From NCBI GenBank assembly GCA_032207245.1, contig CM063507.1, positions 97,433,525 through 97,497,524 of the forward strand: a stretch of DNA of 64,000 nt. Direction: 5' to 3'. Below the pieces are notes generated by a model, which made no database searches, had not been told where the DNA came from, and saw only the letters and a list, made by a program, of their open reading frames with translations. Shown piece after piece: positions 44,501 through 56,661 of this stretch. Position 1 is the first letter of the stretch. Every line of letters starts with the position of its first letter. The DNA comes from Pardosa pseudoannulata (lineage: Eukaryota; Arthropoda; Arachnida; Araneae; Lycosidae). The position numbers were made by a program, and so were the translations under genes.

Positions 44501-44929
44501 TTGATGAGACACCTTCTTTTCCATACTGGTGAGAAACCCTTTTCTTGTGATGTATGTCAGAAAGCATTTTCTCTGAAATCTAAATTAAGAATACATTTTC
44601 TTTCCCATACGGGTGAGAAACCGTTTTCTTGTGATGTATGTAAGAAATCGTTTTCTGAGAAATTTAAGTTGATAAGACACCTTCGTTCCCATACTGATGA
44701 GAAAACCATTTTCTTGTGATGTGTGTAAAAAAGCATTTTCTCAGAATTCACACTTGACAGCACACCTTCGTTCTCATAATGGTGAGAAATGATTTTCTAT
44801 TGATATTTGTAATAAAGCATTTACTGAGAATTTGAAATTTGAGAAAGATCTTCATTCTCAGTCTGGTGAGAAACAAATTTCTTGAGGTGTATGTAACAAA
44901 GCCTCTTCTAAAAATACTTTTTGAAATGT
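41583..44929 (+). pseudogene. C2H2 zinc-finger array C, long but broken
   Basis: The main open stretch runs 41,645-44,197 without an N-terminal ATG. It holds about 30 modules: roughly 17 canonical fingers, about six with the last His changed to Asn or Ser, and seven SSDIC-type pseudo-fingers. TAG at 44,195-44,197 replaces GAG in a linker. The same frame then continues to TGA at 44,327-44,329 (TCA in relatives) and on through six more fingers to 44,719, where a frameshift ends it. Modules remain readable to about 44,900. Loss of leader and promoter block plus two stops argue for a pseudogene. A shortened protein from an internal ATG cannot be excluded. Confidence 0.75.
42467..44135 (+). repeat. 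Higher-order repeat of four-finger blocks (~336 bp)
   Basis: Pseudo-fingers (SSDICNKAFTENSNFEKD) begin near 42,450, 42,780, 43,030, 43,365, 43,700 and 44,040. Each is preceded by an LCSNTGEKPF-type finger. Spacing is mostly 336 bp (4 x 28 codons), with one 252-bp (three-module) interval. The repeat therefore grew by block duplication, not finger by finger. Confidence 0.8.
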
Positions 44930-45560
44930 TCATATTTGTTCCTATAATTATCACAAACTATTTTCTTTTGATGTTTGTTAGAAAGCATCCTCATCTCATA
45001 CTGGCGAGAAACTATTTTCTTTTGATGTAAGTAAGAAAACATTTTCCGAGGATTCTGTATTAAAATACGTTTTCTTGCCCATACTGGTGAGAAACTGTTT
45101 TCTTGTAATATATGTCATAAAGCATTTTCGTACATTTAGAACTTGAAAAAATATATTACCCAACCTGGTAAGAAACCGTTTTCTTCTTTGTATGTAATAA
45201 ACATTTGCTAAAAAATAGACAATTTCATCTTTGAATTCACTGTTAGTTAAAATCCTTTGCCATAAGGTATTTAAGAAATCATGTTTGAAAAAGTGCATCG
45301 TAAATGTATGGTTATTGAAATGTTTGCTGTAGCTTTAAAAATGGTTAGTTAAAAAAATTTTTATACGTTCAGCATTTTTTTATTTTAGTATAGACAATAT
45401 TTGATGAATACTTATTTTTTTTAAAAGTTGTATGTGCTTTTTTTGAATATTTTAATTTTGTTCTATTATTTTAAATTAGTTTTAAAATAAGGGGATTGTT
45501 GTGAGCTACTGAAAAAGGTGTGGATGTTTTACTGAAATTTTATTTTTAATGCGGTGTGGG
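44930..45560 (+). pseudogene. Fossil fingers and 3' flank of unit C
   Basis: Same remnant modules as 3' of A and B (CATACTGGCGAGAAACTATT near 44,998; TGTAATATATGTCATAAAGC near 45,104). AATAAA is at 45,196-45,201. The flank matches 33,970-34,330. Confidence 0.65.
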
Positions 45561-46204
45561 AGGGAGGTGTATGTAGTTTTCTGGCCGATATGTGGATTTT
45601 ATATGTTGTTCTCCTGACATATATGCAAATTAAATTTTTCCTAGCTTTCATTTTATTAAATTTTGGCTATTAATAAGTTGCTGTACAATAACTTATTATA
45701 ATAATATTTAAGACTTATTACATGCATATGCCATTTTGAGTCTAGAAATTTAATAATATTTTACTATTTATAATGTTAAATACAAATTTTATTTCATTTT
45801 AATTGTTAAAAATTTATTTGTAATGTTTTTCTTCTTCCCAAATGTATTTCTGTGTTATTAGTCTTGAGCACATTATATTCTGAAGATTGACTTATGGAAT
45901 AATTTCAAAGTAAACTTTTTGTATTACTACAGAATAACAGTCAAAAATGTTGTAATTGTAAGAAAATTAACTTTTATTTGTGAAATAAAAGTTACTATGT
46001 AAAAGTTGGTCAGTACTATTTAAAATTTTGCATTTTTCAAAATTTGTTCATTAAAGTTAGTATTTTCAACCCTCTGAGTCTTTTATTCCTGAGTATTCAA
46101 GAAGTTTGCATGCAATATCGAATATGTACGTAATACATGTAATAATGCTGAATCTGTGGCCGAGGTCATTTCTCCGCAAAATTGCATTTGCTCAAATATA
46201 CAGA
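45561..46204. other. Unassigned AT-rich interval
   Basis: No ORF or repeat I can name. The boundary phrase AGTCTTTTATTCCTGAG and following sequence are not shared with the other units. Confidence 0.4.
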
Positions 46205-46735
46205 GAACCCCAAGTTATCCAGTATTAGAAAAGTACTTCCATTCGTTTTAAAAGATTATCGAAATTTTGGGAGAAAATCACAGTATTATCTATGTGGGTC
46301 TGCAAAAAGCCGCTGCATTTTCTTAGCACCCTATTTATCTCGCTGAAAAATACTAACAACCAACCAAACCGAATGGCATAGGTTGAAAAGGTTAGAAAAC
46401 TGTTTGAAAATTTTATGTAATTAAAAAACAAAAGATCATATATGTATATGAAATTTAATATATATATATATATATATATATATTATGCTACAAAGAAATG
46501 AAGGAAAAAATAAATTCTTTAATTGTTACCTTAACAAATGGTTAATAGACTTTAGAGAATTTTGTGTTCTCAGACAATTTGAAGACACTATAAAGTCAAT
46601 ACATGTATTTCATGAGTTATCGATGTGGAACACTTTTTTGTCTGACTGTGATAAGTTTCTTGTTCTTTGAATCTATCAGACTACACAAAGTACTTGCATT
46701 AATATTGATCCAGCAGTTGTAAATAGCATTGATGA
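46205..46735 (+). repeat. 3' block of unit C
   Basis: Copy of 38,370-38,860, with TTCCATTCGTTTTAAAAGAT at its start and a TA microsatellite at 46,459-46,482. It shows the uninterrupted version of the site that carries the 3.8 kb insertion in unit B. Confidence 0.75.
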
Positions 46736-46739
46736 ACTC

Positions 46740-47385
46740 TAACGTTCAATTGATTTGTCTTGTATTTTGTAAACATTTCGAATTAAAATTCCGTAAAGAT
46801 ACATTCTATTACATTCAAATGGGGCTACTAGCTGGCCATTGAAGGCATTTCATCTGGTTAGCTACCAGCCAAGATTTAGTTGATTTTGAAACAAGACTGG
46901 AAGTGTTATCCTGCTGAAATGTCTAGTCTCTTTAAGTTATAAGAGAAGCAATGGCCAAGGAATTATATCTTCATATACAATTGTATTCATTTTGTTATGG
47001 AATAAAACAATTGGCGTAGTGTCACTGGAGCAAATGCAGCCCAAACAATTACAGAATAGGCTTGAAATTATCGTGTTGAAAAAAAAAAATATGAGGCTTC
47101 AACATATCTCCAATTTGAGCTTCGGTTGAATGTTTTCGGACAAAATCTAAGGGAGCATTTTTGTAGTGCTCAGAAAAAGTGGATTTTCCTTTAAATTTTT
47201 TCAATTGAACAGTGATAGTTACTTAAAACATTTCTTACCTTTCGGCTCCTACATGGTAGTTGTAACTGTCTTTGAATGTGGGCAGATAACGTTATTTTTT
47301 TTTTGTCCACATGTTAGTTTCCGGATTTCTCTTGATTGCCTTATAGTTAAGCATTTCACTCTTTTTGTATGTTTCTTACTGCCGT
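46740..47385 (-). pseudogene. Tc1-like transposase fossil
   Basis: Read on the minus strand it gives, in pieces, NPLFLSTTKMLP, LDFVRKHSTEAQIGD, a VWAAFAPVTLRQL-like segment, and FQQDNTSSLVSKSTKSWLVA running into NQMKCLQWPASSPI. The last part matches the Tc1 motif QQDN..KH...W......V..WP..SPDLNPIE. The second catalytic Asp (in QQDN) survives, but SPDLNPIE is broken by stops and the frame shifts several times. Terminal inverted repeats were not identified. Confidence 0.7.
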
Positions 47386-47389
47386 AATT

Positions 47390-47794
47390 TTAGGAATTCC
47401 TTAGAAAACTGTTTACTTCTACCTTAAACCTTCTTATTTTTCTAGCAATATTAGAACTATACATTGTAGCTTCTTTTGAAGTTAATATTTGTATTTGTTT
47501 CTCATGGCATAGCAATCCTGAGGTACCCCAGCGAACTTTAATCTGTCTATTTGCTTCCTCTCCTCTTGTCTTCTGCTTTATCCTTTCACTTTTGTCCCTC
47601 ATTGTGGTTACTTCTTCAGTGGTGAGGGCTTTTCTTTTGATGCTATGTTTTTTTCTGAGCATATCCTCTCGCGAATGGTTAATTGCCCATGTGTGGAAAC
47701 CTGTGTCAAAGTAAATGAGGATCCTGGTAATTGAGGGGATTTCCGTGGAGCAAATTATCTGTGTGGAATTTTCATTTTGACAGGGATTTTTCAA
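47390..47794 (-). other. Unclassified 134-codon ORF
   Basis: Intact from ATG (47,794) to TAA. The middle is Lys/Arg/Glu-rich and probably helical (KRKALTTEEVTTMRDKSE, RIKQKTRGEEANRQ). It lies between two minus-strand transposon fossils on the same strand, so it may be an unrecognised part of one of them. I have no family match and no evidence of expression. Confidence 0.3.
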
Positions 47795-47879
47795 CCCTTT
47801 ACTTCACCTTCAGCTTTGGGTAAATAGGAGGCACATATTGGTCCACATGTATCAATCTGCTGGAACCAAAATTTATTTT

Positions 47880-50270
47880 ATATTTTTAATTTTGGTGATT
47901 TATTTTAATATTTTATAATTATTTGGTTTTTAAAAGATCAGCGTCTAGCAAAGTCTTGGCTTCTCGTGCATTTTGTGGGAAGTCACAGACATGTTTTAGT
48001 GCATGCTGCATCGATTAACGTTATAACAAGTGGAGATAAATGACAAGTTGCTGACTTTATGATATGAGTTCATATTAATCTCAGATTCTTAAACAAAGCT
48101 AGACAAGTTGTATTTTACTAGTCGAATATTGTCACTCCATAAATTCAAAATACACAAAAAGTTAAAAATTAATAGAAGATCCAAAGGACCTGGTCCTTCT
48201 AATAAAATCCATGCAAATTAAAATATGAGCCAGGGTTACCCTGTGAGTTCCACACCAAATGCACTCAGGAACGATATTCTGTCCCTGCTTGAAAGTGAGT
48301 GCTCTGACATGGCCATGCTTAAAGCGTGAGAAGGCCGTTTAATATTTTGTATGCAAAAGCTTAAAGAACCACTTGGGCTTCTTCCATAATACCACAGGTA
48401 ATTGGGAGAAATTCTTCCAAGTCAATTTCATCTTCCTAACTGAGGAAATCTCACTATATATGAGAGCCCCATAAAGGCTAACCCCCAACTGGGAGCCTTC
48501 CTGGCCAGGTATTCAACTTCTTCATTTGCGTCGACTTCAATATGCGATGGTATACATTGAAAAAAGATAGTGTGTCCAGAAGAAATCTGGATGAGAAGAT
48601 CTAAAATGTCCAGGTTTGTTTTCTTTCCTATCGCAATCCAGTTAGGTGTTGTATTGAAGCACAACTGTCAGTCATGATCCAGATATGTAATTCTCTCTCA
48701 ATTTAATACGCCTATTGCAAGCTCTCTTTAATGGCAATAAGCTCTGATCTAAAAACCAAGCAAATTTCGATATGCCTTATTTTAAATCTCCAGAACAAAG
48801 TACTAGTTGGAATGTATACTCCACTGCCAGAAATTCACTCATCACCATTGATACCATCATTGTACACTTTCAAAAAAGGAGATTTTGGGAATACATTTCT
48901 AGTCTCTCTGACTAGTTCCTTGAAGAGAGTGAGATTCTAAATATTTTTCTGTACACTAGTCAAAATGATCTCCTGAAAGTAAATTCCACCAAGTTTCAAT
49001 TCAGCTCCTAAACGATATGATAATGAGACTCTACATTTCTAGAGGGAAGTCCAATCATTTTAGCTTAAAAGAATGGGCTAAGCTTTTTCAAGTGTTGGTT
49101 ATTTGTCCAAGTATGACGGTAAGCACAGATTCTACGTTGATCCTTGTAACTGAAGAACTTGTGGTATTTGGAGAGACGATAACTTCTTAATGAAAGAGGA
49201 GACTGCTATGTCATTTGGAAAATCAAACTAACACCTCATACAATTCTAGCCACACTGAACTGAACTCTTTCAAGTTTATTTAGATTAGTACTAGAAGCAC
49301 AGGAAAGATGGGAAAACTATACTCTAGTATTGACTTAACAAAAGAAACGTAGGTATTTCGAAGAGTGTAAGCATTCACTCCCCAACCTCGACCAGATATA
49401 AACTTAAGACTATTTAGTCTTTTTCTGCCCATGGCCTTCAAAACATTAATATGTTTAATGCTTTAGTTTTCTTATCTGAAGTGTAGTCCATATATATAGC
49501 ATTCTTAGTATAGTTTAGTTGTGTTACCTTCATCTAAATTATAGGCTCATAATTGTAGAAGTTTGTATCAGTATAAAGACTGTTTCCAAAGACTTTTTAT
49601 TATTTAAAATGAACGTATGATGCACTATAAAAATGAGATTTCTCAAGAGTTCTATTTAAGTTTTGCTTTATTGCATCAATATCTGAAGCAGAGTGCCAGA
49701 TGATAATAATAATGCTAATGATAATATATCATTAGCAAAGATTCCCACTTTACATCTAATAGAGATCTCTCCCTTAATACTAACAATGTAAAGAGAAAAA
49801 AAGCTGGGCTTAAAACTGAACCCTACAGACTATCCTGTCTCAAACCAAATAGGTCAGACATGGATCTATTGTGCTTCATTCTAATGGATCAATTCCATAG
49901 AAAATGTGAAATGTACGGACAAGCTCTGTCCTTGATACAAAAACATCCTAAAGTTTGGTAATCAGCAATTGCTGCCAAACAGTACAAAAACCTGAGACAT
50001 GTTCAATAGGACAGCAGCCGTATGGTTTATAGGCCTCGTCTTCTGTGCATCTCTCACTCTGGAAGAAAAGAAAAATTTGTTTTATGGTACTATGTCTCCT
50101 TCCGTATCCTTATTGTTCCATTGGCAAGAAATCACCAGTTTGTAAATCGAATCTTAACCTGGCAAGAATAAATGTCTCCTTTAGTTTACAGACAAAGGAG
50201 GTTAAGGTATTAGGCCTAAAGAGCTGGACTCATTACCTGGTTTTAAGATAAATATTTAAATGCTCTATTC
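47880..50270 (-). pseudogene. Non-LTR retroelement fossil with RT and RNase H
   Basis: On the minus strand, from high to low coordinates: KLKETFILARLRF and a GYGRRHST motif near 50,070-50,170 (live elements: FGFRRGHST); AAVLLNMSQVF at about 49,990, motif A with Asp changed to Asn; FSLYIVSIKGE and KVGIFANDI near 49,740, the YADD box as FAND; MGRKRLNSLKFISGRGWG, then NTYVSFVKSILEYSFPIF near 49,300-49,430; RNase H pieces FRSELIAIKESLQ (about 48,740), IMTDSCASIQHL (about 48,660) and FFQCIPSHIEVDANEEVEYL (about 48,530); and a C-x2-C...H...C end (CIWCGTHRVTLAHILIC, about 48,230). Multiple stops and frameshifts show it is dead. Jockey or I-type clades carry RT followed by RNase H; the clade is not resolved. 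Confidence 0.75.
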
Positions 50271-53044
50271 ACAGGAGAGACTATGAAATAAAAAATTGAA
50301 TACTGAGTAATAGTATTGCAATATATAAACAAAAGTTGAGTTTCATATATGTGGAGCGTACTAAAGGAAAAAGGAAATCTTTTGTTTTTTTTTTTTTTTT
50401 TTTAGTTTTTTTCGTCTAGTATGAGCAAGTATATTGATTCGCTTAGAGTAATGAACTTACTATTCTGATATGCGTAATTTTTATTTGCTTCTACACACGT
50501 GTTATGTTATTAATTTCATGCAGCAATAATTTATTTAATTTTAAGAATTTTTCTCGATAACACAATGTATTATTTTTTATGTACATCATATATTTTCTAC
50601 CAAGATAATGATTTAATCTATTTGAGTGAAATACATAATGTAAATTAAGAAAATATATTACAATTTCTTTATTTTGGTAAGATATGGATTGTTGAGTCAT
50701 TTTTTCGAGCACTGACTTTTTTTAATTATAATTTATTGATTTTTTTTTTAACAGTATTACTATGCTTATATTCTCAGTTATATAATTTATTTTCCCTCTA
50801 TTACATTTTTTTATATTAACAATTGATTCTTTATTAAAAATAATTTACATTACCTATTAGAATAACAGTGGATTTTGTATACTGCTGAGCCTAAATATGA
50901 GCTTAAGTATCTATAAGTTTGGGAAATTCTATTTTTTCCTAAGTTTTTTATTGTTTTAATTTATGCATTTTTTGTGTTATTGGCTATTGGTTGTTTAGGC
51001 ATAGTTTGAATTTTTATACTATTTTGTTTTATTTGATTATTATTATGATTGTTTAACAAATGTATTTCGATAATTGGTAATATATTCCGTCGCTTAGGTT
51101 TTTGTATTTCAGTTTTTTAGTTAATTTTATTTCTTATCCAAAGAAGTATATGTTCGCTCTATCTCCACTGAGGTAACCAATCAAAAAATTCAATTTTCTT
51201 TTGTATTAAAACCTAAGTTATGTTAACCATAACCTTAGTTTTGATTCTGTTATAAAGTAAATAATCAGTGTTTGTGTTTTTTCTTAAATAGCAAAAGTAT
51301 TTAAAAGAATGACTGTACTAATGATTTTTTAATTGAAAGACTCAAAAAAAATTATATTAACTATTCTGTTGCAATAAAAACATGTAATGAAATTACAATT
51401 TAAAAGTTGCAATTTATATAAAAGTAATTACTGGTAATAAGCATAATTGTTGATTTCATTGTTACAACAAACATCTTGTACTTTAATACCAAGAGTCAGT
51501 GAGATTTTTTTTTCTCTTCTTATTCTTTGTTATTAAATAACTTTCCTACATTAAATTTAGTATTAATTTTTTATTCAGTTTACCTACATCAACCTTTAGT
51601 AGCTATTGTTTTACTTTTAGTCCAACACTCTTTTATAGTTTGTGTACTGAAACACGAAATCATATATTGTAAGGATATTCATTAATTTTGATCAATTTTT
51701 ACTTTCTCATTTTTTTTTCTTTATCTCTTTTTAAATTTAAGTTATATTTAAGATTTACTTTAATTGCAATCCCTAAATTTAGAGCCAAACAATATAAAAT
51801 CGCTAAAGATTATTTGGACATAATACTGATTTGCAATGTTCATGTTTACAGTGTTTTGTTTTATTTAGATATATTTGTAAATTGTGTCTTTGATTTATAT
51901 ATTTATTCTACTATATGTAAACTAAGAGAATTTAAATCTGCAGCATTCTGAGTATTTCATTAATAATTAAGAAAATTATACTTGTGTATATCTTGAAAAG
52001 TACAATAATAAATTTCATAATTATTTACTCTATAAACTTAAACAGTCAATCAATTTATCCTTTCCCACATACAAGTAGTATGGAATTTTCATAAATAAAG
52101 CAATTTTTTTTTTTCTTTAGTATTACTGAAAAGGAAATGGCTGTATTCTGACAAGCGTCTTCAATTGAGTATCTAAAGGAGGAAATAAAACAGTAAATGG
52201 AGCACTTAAAATTTTTATTCCATTGAAAGGCAGACAAAAGTTATCTAAGTTCTGATTTCAAACTTTAAAGTATATATAAAAAAAATTTTTAATAAATTGT
52301 TGGTCTCATTATTTGTTGCTCTCTCAAAAAAAATCTGAATTGAAATTTTTTAAATTTTTATATGAATAGTTTTAAAGTTATTTCACAAATACATCTTTAG
52401 TATGTAGTTTTCTAAAATAAATTTGTTTAGATTTTACAGTGACAAGAAATTGCTCTGCAATGTGAAAGGATTTTACAGATTTATAAACAATTATTTAAAC
52501 TGATTTGACTAAGAATGAAGGAATTATTTAAAACTCATTTATAACAGTATATAACTAAATGTTTAATGTTAACCTAAAATAACAAATTTTTAATTATTTA
52601 GCAACATTATACTGATTTATTTATAATCCTCATTCTTATATACTTCACTATATTATTACACACCATATTTTTATTTTAAATCATACTAATATGATTAAAC
52701 TCCAAACATTAAAACAAATGAGAAAATTACTTTTGATGAAATAATACTAGTCAAGCATTTATAGGCACTTAAAGTTGAATAACATCTATCTTTTACACAG
52801 TTCTTTTATCAGTATAAATAATAGGCAAAATGTTTTAATAACCTCCTTAAAGAAATAGATTTTCAGATTGCATAAGTTAGATACTATTTGAAGCATTTTT
52901 TTTTTTTTTTTTTTTTTTTTTTAAGGCACATGCATTTATTACACATCATCTGTTGCTGAGTTGTGTCTGCCCACACAATAACAGGTTTTAATTGTTGTAT
53001 CAAAACTCTTAAACGATACAGGACATTGAGTAGCCAAGGAGATA
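50271..53044. other. Unassigned AT-rich interval
   Basis: Contains T runs at 50,383-50,403 and 52,899-52,922. Open frames at 51,688-51,951 and 50,491-50,712 are AT-rich and unsupported. I see nothing functional. Confidence 0.5.
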
Positions 53045-54102
53045 TCCACTCTCTCTTACAAGTTGAATACTTTCCATTTGTAATTTGAACTCTTGATTGT
53101 CCAATATTTTAAATAACTATTTCAAAAATGCACATTATGCATGTAATTATTATATTTAATTTTTTTCAGTTAAATAATAACCAAAATAGTAAATAAATTT
53201 ATATCAATACAATGCAATAAATATTGATAACATTTTAATTTTAAATATTTTAAGAAAAAATACTGAAAGTATATTTGAATACAAATTTAATAAAATCATA
53301 CAAAGTTTGCTATTTTTATTTACAGACATTACTAACTCGTGTGAAATGAGGATGGACTTTCCATTATGTTACAAGACTAATAGATATATTTCAGAAAATA
53401 ATAATTCTACAATTAGTTTATTTATTAAATTATCAGGGAGATATCCTTTCTTAATTGGAGATCTCAGTATTCTCTCAAATAAGTGCATCGTGTATATTTC
53501 AAAGAACTTTTTATTTGTTGCTAAAATCAGAATCAACAATATTTATAACAAAATATGTATTTTAAAGTTTACAATATTTTTTTACTTAACAAAGCTAACC
53601 ATAAAACTACTTAACGTAAATTTCTTAATTTGCAGAAATAAGTTATTAAGTAAAAATAATTTAAATGGATAAAAATCAAAATAAAGATATATATTATCTA
53701 TTGCGCATTCAGTCAGGTGAATCCTTTTCAATTCCTGTAAGATTTTGGATAATTACATGATAATAGGGCAGAAACTACAGACAAGTATGCAATCTACAGC
53801 AAAAATTACATCTGGAAACCTCAGTCTTTATTTTTGTTTTCATTGAAGTTTCTGATGATGATGTAAAATCCTAACATATTTTTAACACTATAAAAAAAGA
53901 TTAATTATAATAAAGAAATTAAATAATTTTCTGGGTTTATTATATTTAAAAAAAAAAATGCAAGTGGCAAAATGATTCAAATGTTTATATTATATGATAA
54001 TTTACAGACAGTAAAATGTGCTTTGAAGATTCATATAAAACAAATATCTATTAGACTTTCATTAGAAAACTAAAATAATTCATATGTAAATGTACATATA
54101 AT

Positions 54103-54104
<2 letters not shown>

Positions 54105-54160
<56 letters not shown>

Positions 54161-54175
54161 ACACACATATCATAT
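54105..54175. repeat. (TA)n(TG)n microsatellite
   Basis: TA run passing into TG and then ACACAC, capable of folding. Counterpart of 6,351-6,422. Confidence 0.95.
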
Positions 54176-54611
54176 GAGTAAACATCATTTTTAGGCATTT
54201 GGCTCTTACAGTGTTTCATATGGTACACTTGATGGCAGATCACTGGCTCATTCGTGAAATGCATTATTTATTACTCCTTTACTACTGATGGTTGGTAATT
54301 ACCAGTAGTAAAACATCCATAGCTATTAATATATTGTAATGTAAAAAGAAAGTAAAATGTGTATTATGTTTCAAATAAAACAAACGTTGATGAAACTCAT
54401 TAGCAAGCTAAAATTAATTCATCTGCATATATATATGCACACACTTATATGTGTTTAAATATCTGACTTAGGCAGGTGACACTTACTGTGCTGTTTCATA
54501 TAATACATATGATGACTGACCATTGAATTATTCATAAAAATCCTTCCTTTTCTACTAATCAGTAACTACTAGTACTCTGAAAGATTTCAGAGCATTTTAT
54601 ACATGATAATG

Positions 54612-55075
54612 TCAAAGATGGTGCCACGATGACGCTTGCTACTCGTCTTCAAGTTAGCATTCCTATCAGTTCTCCACTTCGTCCTTCCTTATCATTTTAA
54701 ACTTTCTCCTTTAATTTTTATTTATTTAATTTAACTAAAAAATTTAAAATAAAAAACCTCCAAAAATTAAATATTTTATAAAATTTGATGCTTGTTTCAG
54801 CTTAGAAAATTCTCTAATCATTTTTAAACTTTCTACTTTTTTTTTAATATTTTATCCACTTGACTATTTTTATGTTGCTATCAAGGATCAAATTATTTTT
54901 TCACCTTTATGTAATTTTATAACTTAAAAACTTATTTAACCTCTAATGTAACCGGCAAATTGTAATGCTCACTCTGAATGAATCTAATCATCTTCATGAC
55001 GAGGGCTACAGCTTAGAGATAAGGCGCCCCGAACAAACTACAACTAGAGGCAAAGCGAAATGTAATTTGAAGATT
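54612..55075 (+). mobile_element. 5'-truncated Jockey-like retroelement, 3' UTR only (copy 2)
   Basis: GATGGTGCCACGATGACGCT, then TGCTACTCG and onward, parallel to 6,866-7,320 and to the 3' UTR at 59,456. It ends where the GC-rich minus-strand element begins. Confidence 0.65.
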
Positions 55076-55084
55076 CAGGTAAGC

Positions 55085-56250
55085 TAGAGAGGCACCCCAC
55101 CTGTGAATCAATGAAGACCCTTACTAGGGATCCCTACCGACAAATTAGGTCGTTAGCGATAGGAGACTGCTAACTGCTCGGAGAAGTGACTCCGACGCAG
55201 AGCACGAGGAAGGACTGACCAGCGACGAATGCAAGGTGGCCACCGCAGAGAAGCGGACTCCCGATACGCGCCACCCGCAAGAGGACACCATTCGGAATTT
55301 AAAGATAAGGCCCCAACCATCTCCACCTCGGGATCAGAGCTCCCGGTGACAGGAAGCCCCCCTCTCGGGGGGCTGGACTTGGAGAAACGCTCCCAACAGT
55401 CTCCACGACCAGGAGAGGCCCGCCTAATCCCCCGATCGGAGGGAGAAGGTGGGTTCATCCGGCATGCCGGTCCAGGGTTTGCCCTGGATATGAGAACACG
55501 TCTCCTCCCCCACTAAAGGGATCGGGTCCGGATCAGAGTCTCGTCCATAACGTGGAGGACACGTCTCCTCCCCACAAGTGGGTCGGTTCCGGACAGAGGC
55601 TTATCCTTCAAGTGATGGTTGAGAGGGCTTAACTGCGAGCGACGAGTCGGGGTGAAGGAGAGAAGACGACAGAGAACCTGAAGCGTCCCAGGAGGTTGTA
55701 CTGGTCGATGAGGCGCTGAGTCTCGGTCGTTCCCCCATGAGTCGTAAATTCATGGGTCGAGCTCGTCAAAGAGCGGTACTATCATTTTCCTCAGGCTCTT
55801 CCTGACCCGAGGTAACTGAACGAAGCTAGTGAGGCTTAGCGCTGTAATAGGTCGAGAACTAATGGGGAAGTAGGACTTCCGAATCTCACTGTTGCGCCTA
55901 CAGTAGTAGACCATATGGTCAATAGTTCCCTGTTCGGCATCGAATGGACACAACTCGCTCTTTCCGAACATCTTCAATTGGAACTCAGGTATGATGCCAT
56001 GGCTAGTGAGTATCTGGTTGAGGTAGATTTCAGTCTCGCACCTCCTCAGGGAGACCTGGGGAAGCAGAGAGTGAGTCCACCTTACTTTGATGGTGCTGTC
56101 TCATCGTTCCTGCATATATGTAAATATTTAACCTTTTTAATAAGCCGCGGAGAATTGTTGTGTATTTTTCTTCCTTCTGCATCTCAACTCCACTCTGTTG
56201 TATTCGATTCATTTTTCCAGCATGTAACGGACGTACTTAATATGCTCTGA
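55085..56250 (-). mobile_element. 3' end of a second non-LTR retroelement
   Basis: GC-rich relative to its surroundings. On the minus strand the ORF2 C-terminus reads, in pieces, LNQILTSHGIIPEFQLKMF, then KSELCPFDAEQGTIDHMVYY, then CRRNSEIRK, and ends VPLFDELDP-stop at 55,750. This is the C-x2-C...H-x4-C (here CPFD...DHMVYYC, second Cys changed to Asp) module typical of non-LTR ORF2 ends. About 650 bases of 3' UTR follow, with an internal ~65-bp near-repeat (GAGGAGACGTGT twice). Upstream coding sequence is truncated near 56,250 at the junction with the plus-strand element. Plus-strand frames here are shadows. Confidence 0.65.
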
Positions 56251-56271
56251 ATAAAGTATTTTTAAAAATAA

Positions 56272-56661
56272 CAAAACATAGCAGTAACTAATACTAAAGC
56301 TCCCAGCAGCTTTTCCAGTGCGAACGGCGCAGGCCCCGCCCCCCGTTCCACTCAAGAGAAATTTAATTGGACCCCGGGAGAAGCTCTCCCTAATCCTAAA
56401 CCACAGCGCACCTCGAGTGTCGCCATTACTACCCAAGCAGCTGAACGAAATAGTAATCAGAACAAGTCTGAACCAGGTTCACTAAGTGACTTTATTAAAA
56501 TGATTCAAAGTTTCTTAAAAGACTTCAAGTTAGCAGACATAATGTCTTTCTTCAAAAATCTAATTGATATTGTTAAAAATGAACCAGATCCAATCCAACG
56601 GATACTCTCAATCTGCGATGCAGTAGCCGATTTCTATGGTCGTATTAGCAATCATGAATAG
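56272..56661 (+). pseudogene. ORF1 (Gag-like) C-terminal fragment of Jockey-like element
   Basis: Open for about 129 codons to TAG 56,659-56,661. It reads NWTPGEALPNPKPQRTSS, then a low-complexity linker, then LSDFIKMIQSFLKDFKLADI and FYGRISNHE. The zinc-knuckle part expected upstream is missing through truncation. The ORF2 ATG (56,654) overlaps this stop by eight bases (ATGAATAG), an arrangement suited to reinitiation. Confidence 0.6.

Larger units (their letters stand above)
53045..55075. repeat. 2.07 kb segmental duplicate, copy 2
   Basis: Direct copy of 5,247-7,320, including the internal tandem units and the truncated Jockey-like 3' UTR. The A run of copy 1 (23 A) is 10 A here. The left junction follows a GAGATATCCA phrase that is absent from copy 1. 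Confidence 0.85.

Noticed and set aside
55153..55516. Overlapping ~100-codon frames on both strands in the GC-rich patch
   Set aside because: They lie in the 3' UTR of the minus-strand retroelement, where GC-rich sequence has few stops.
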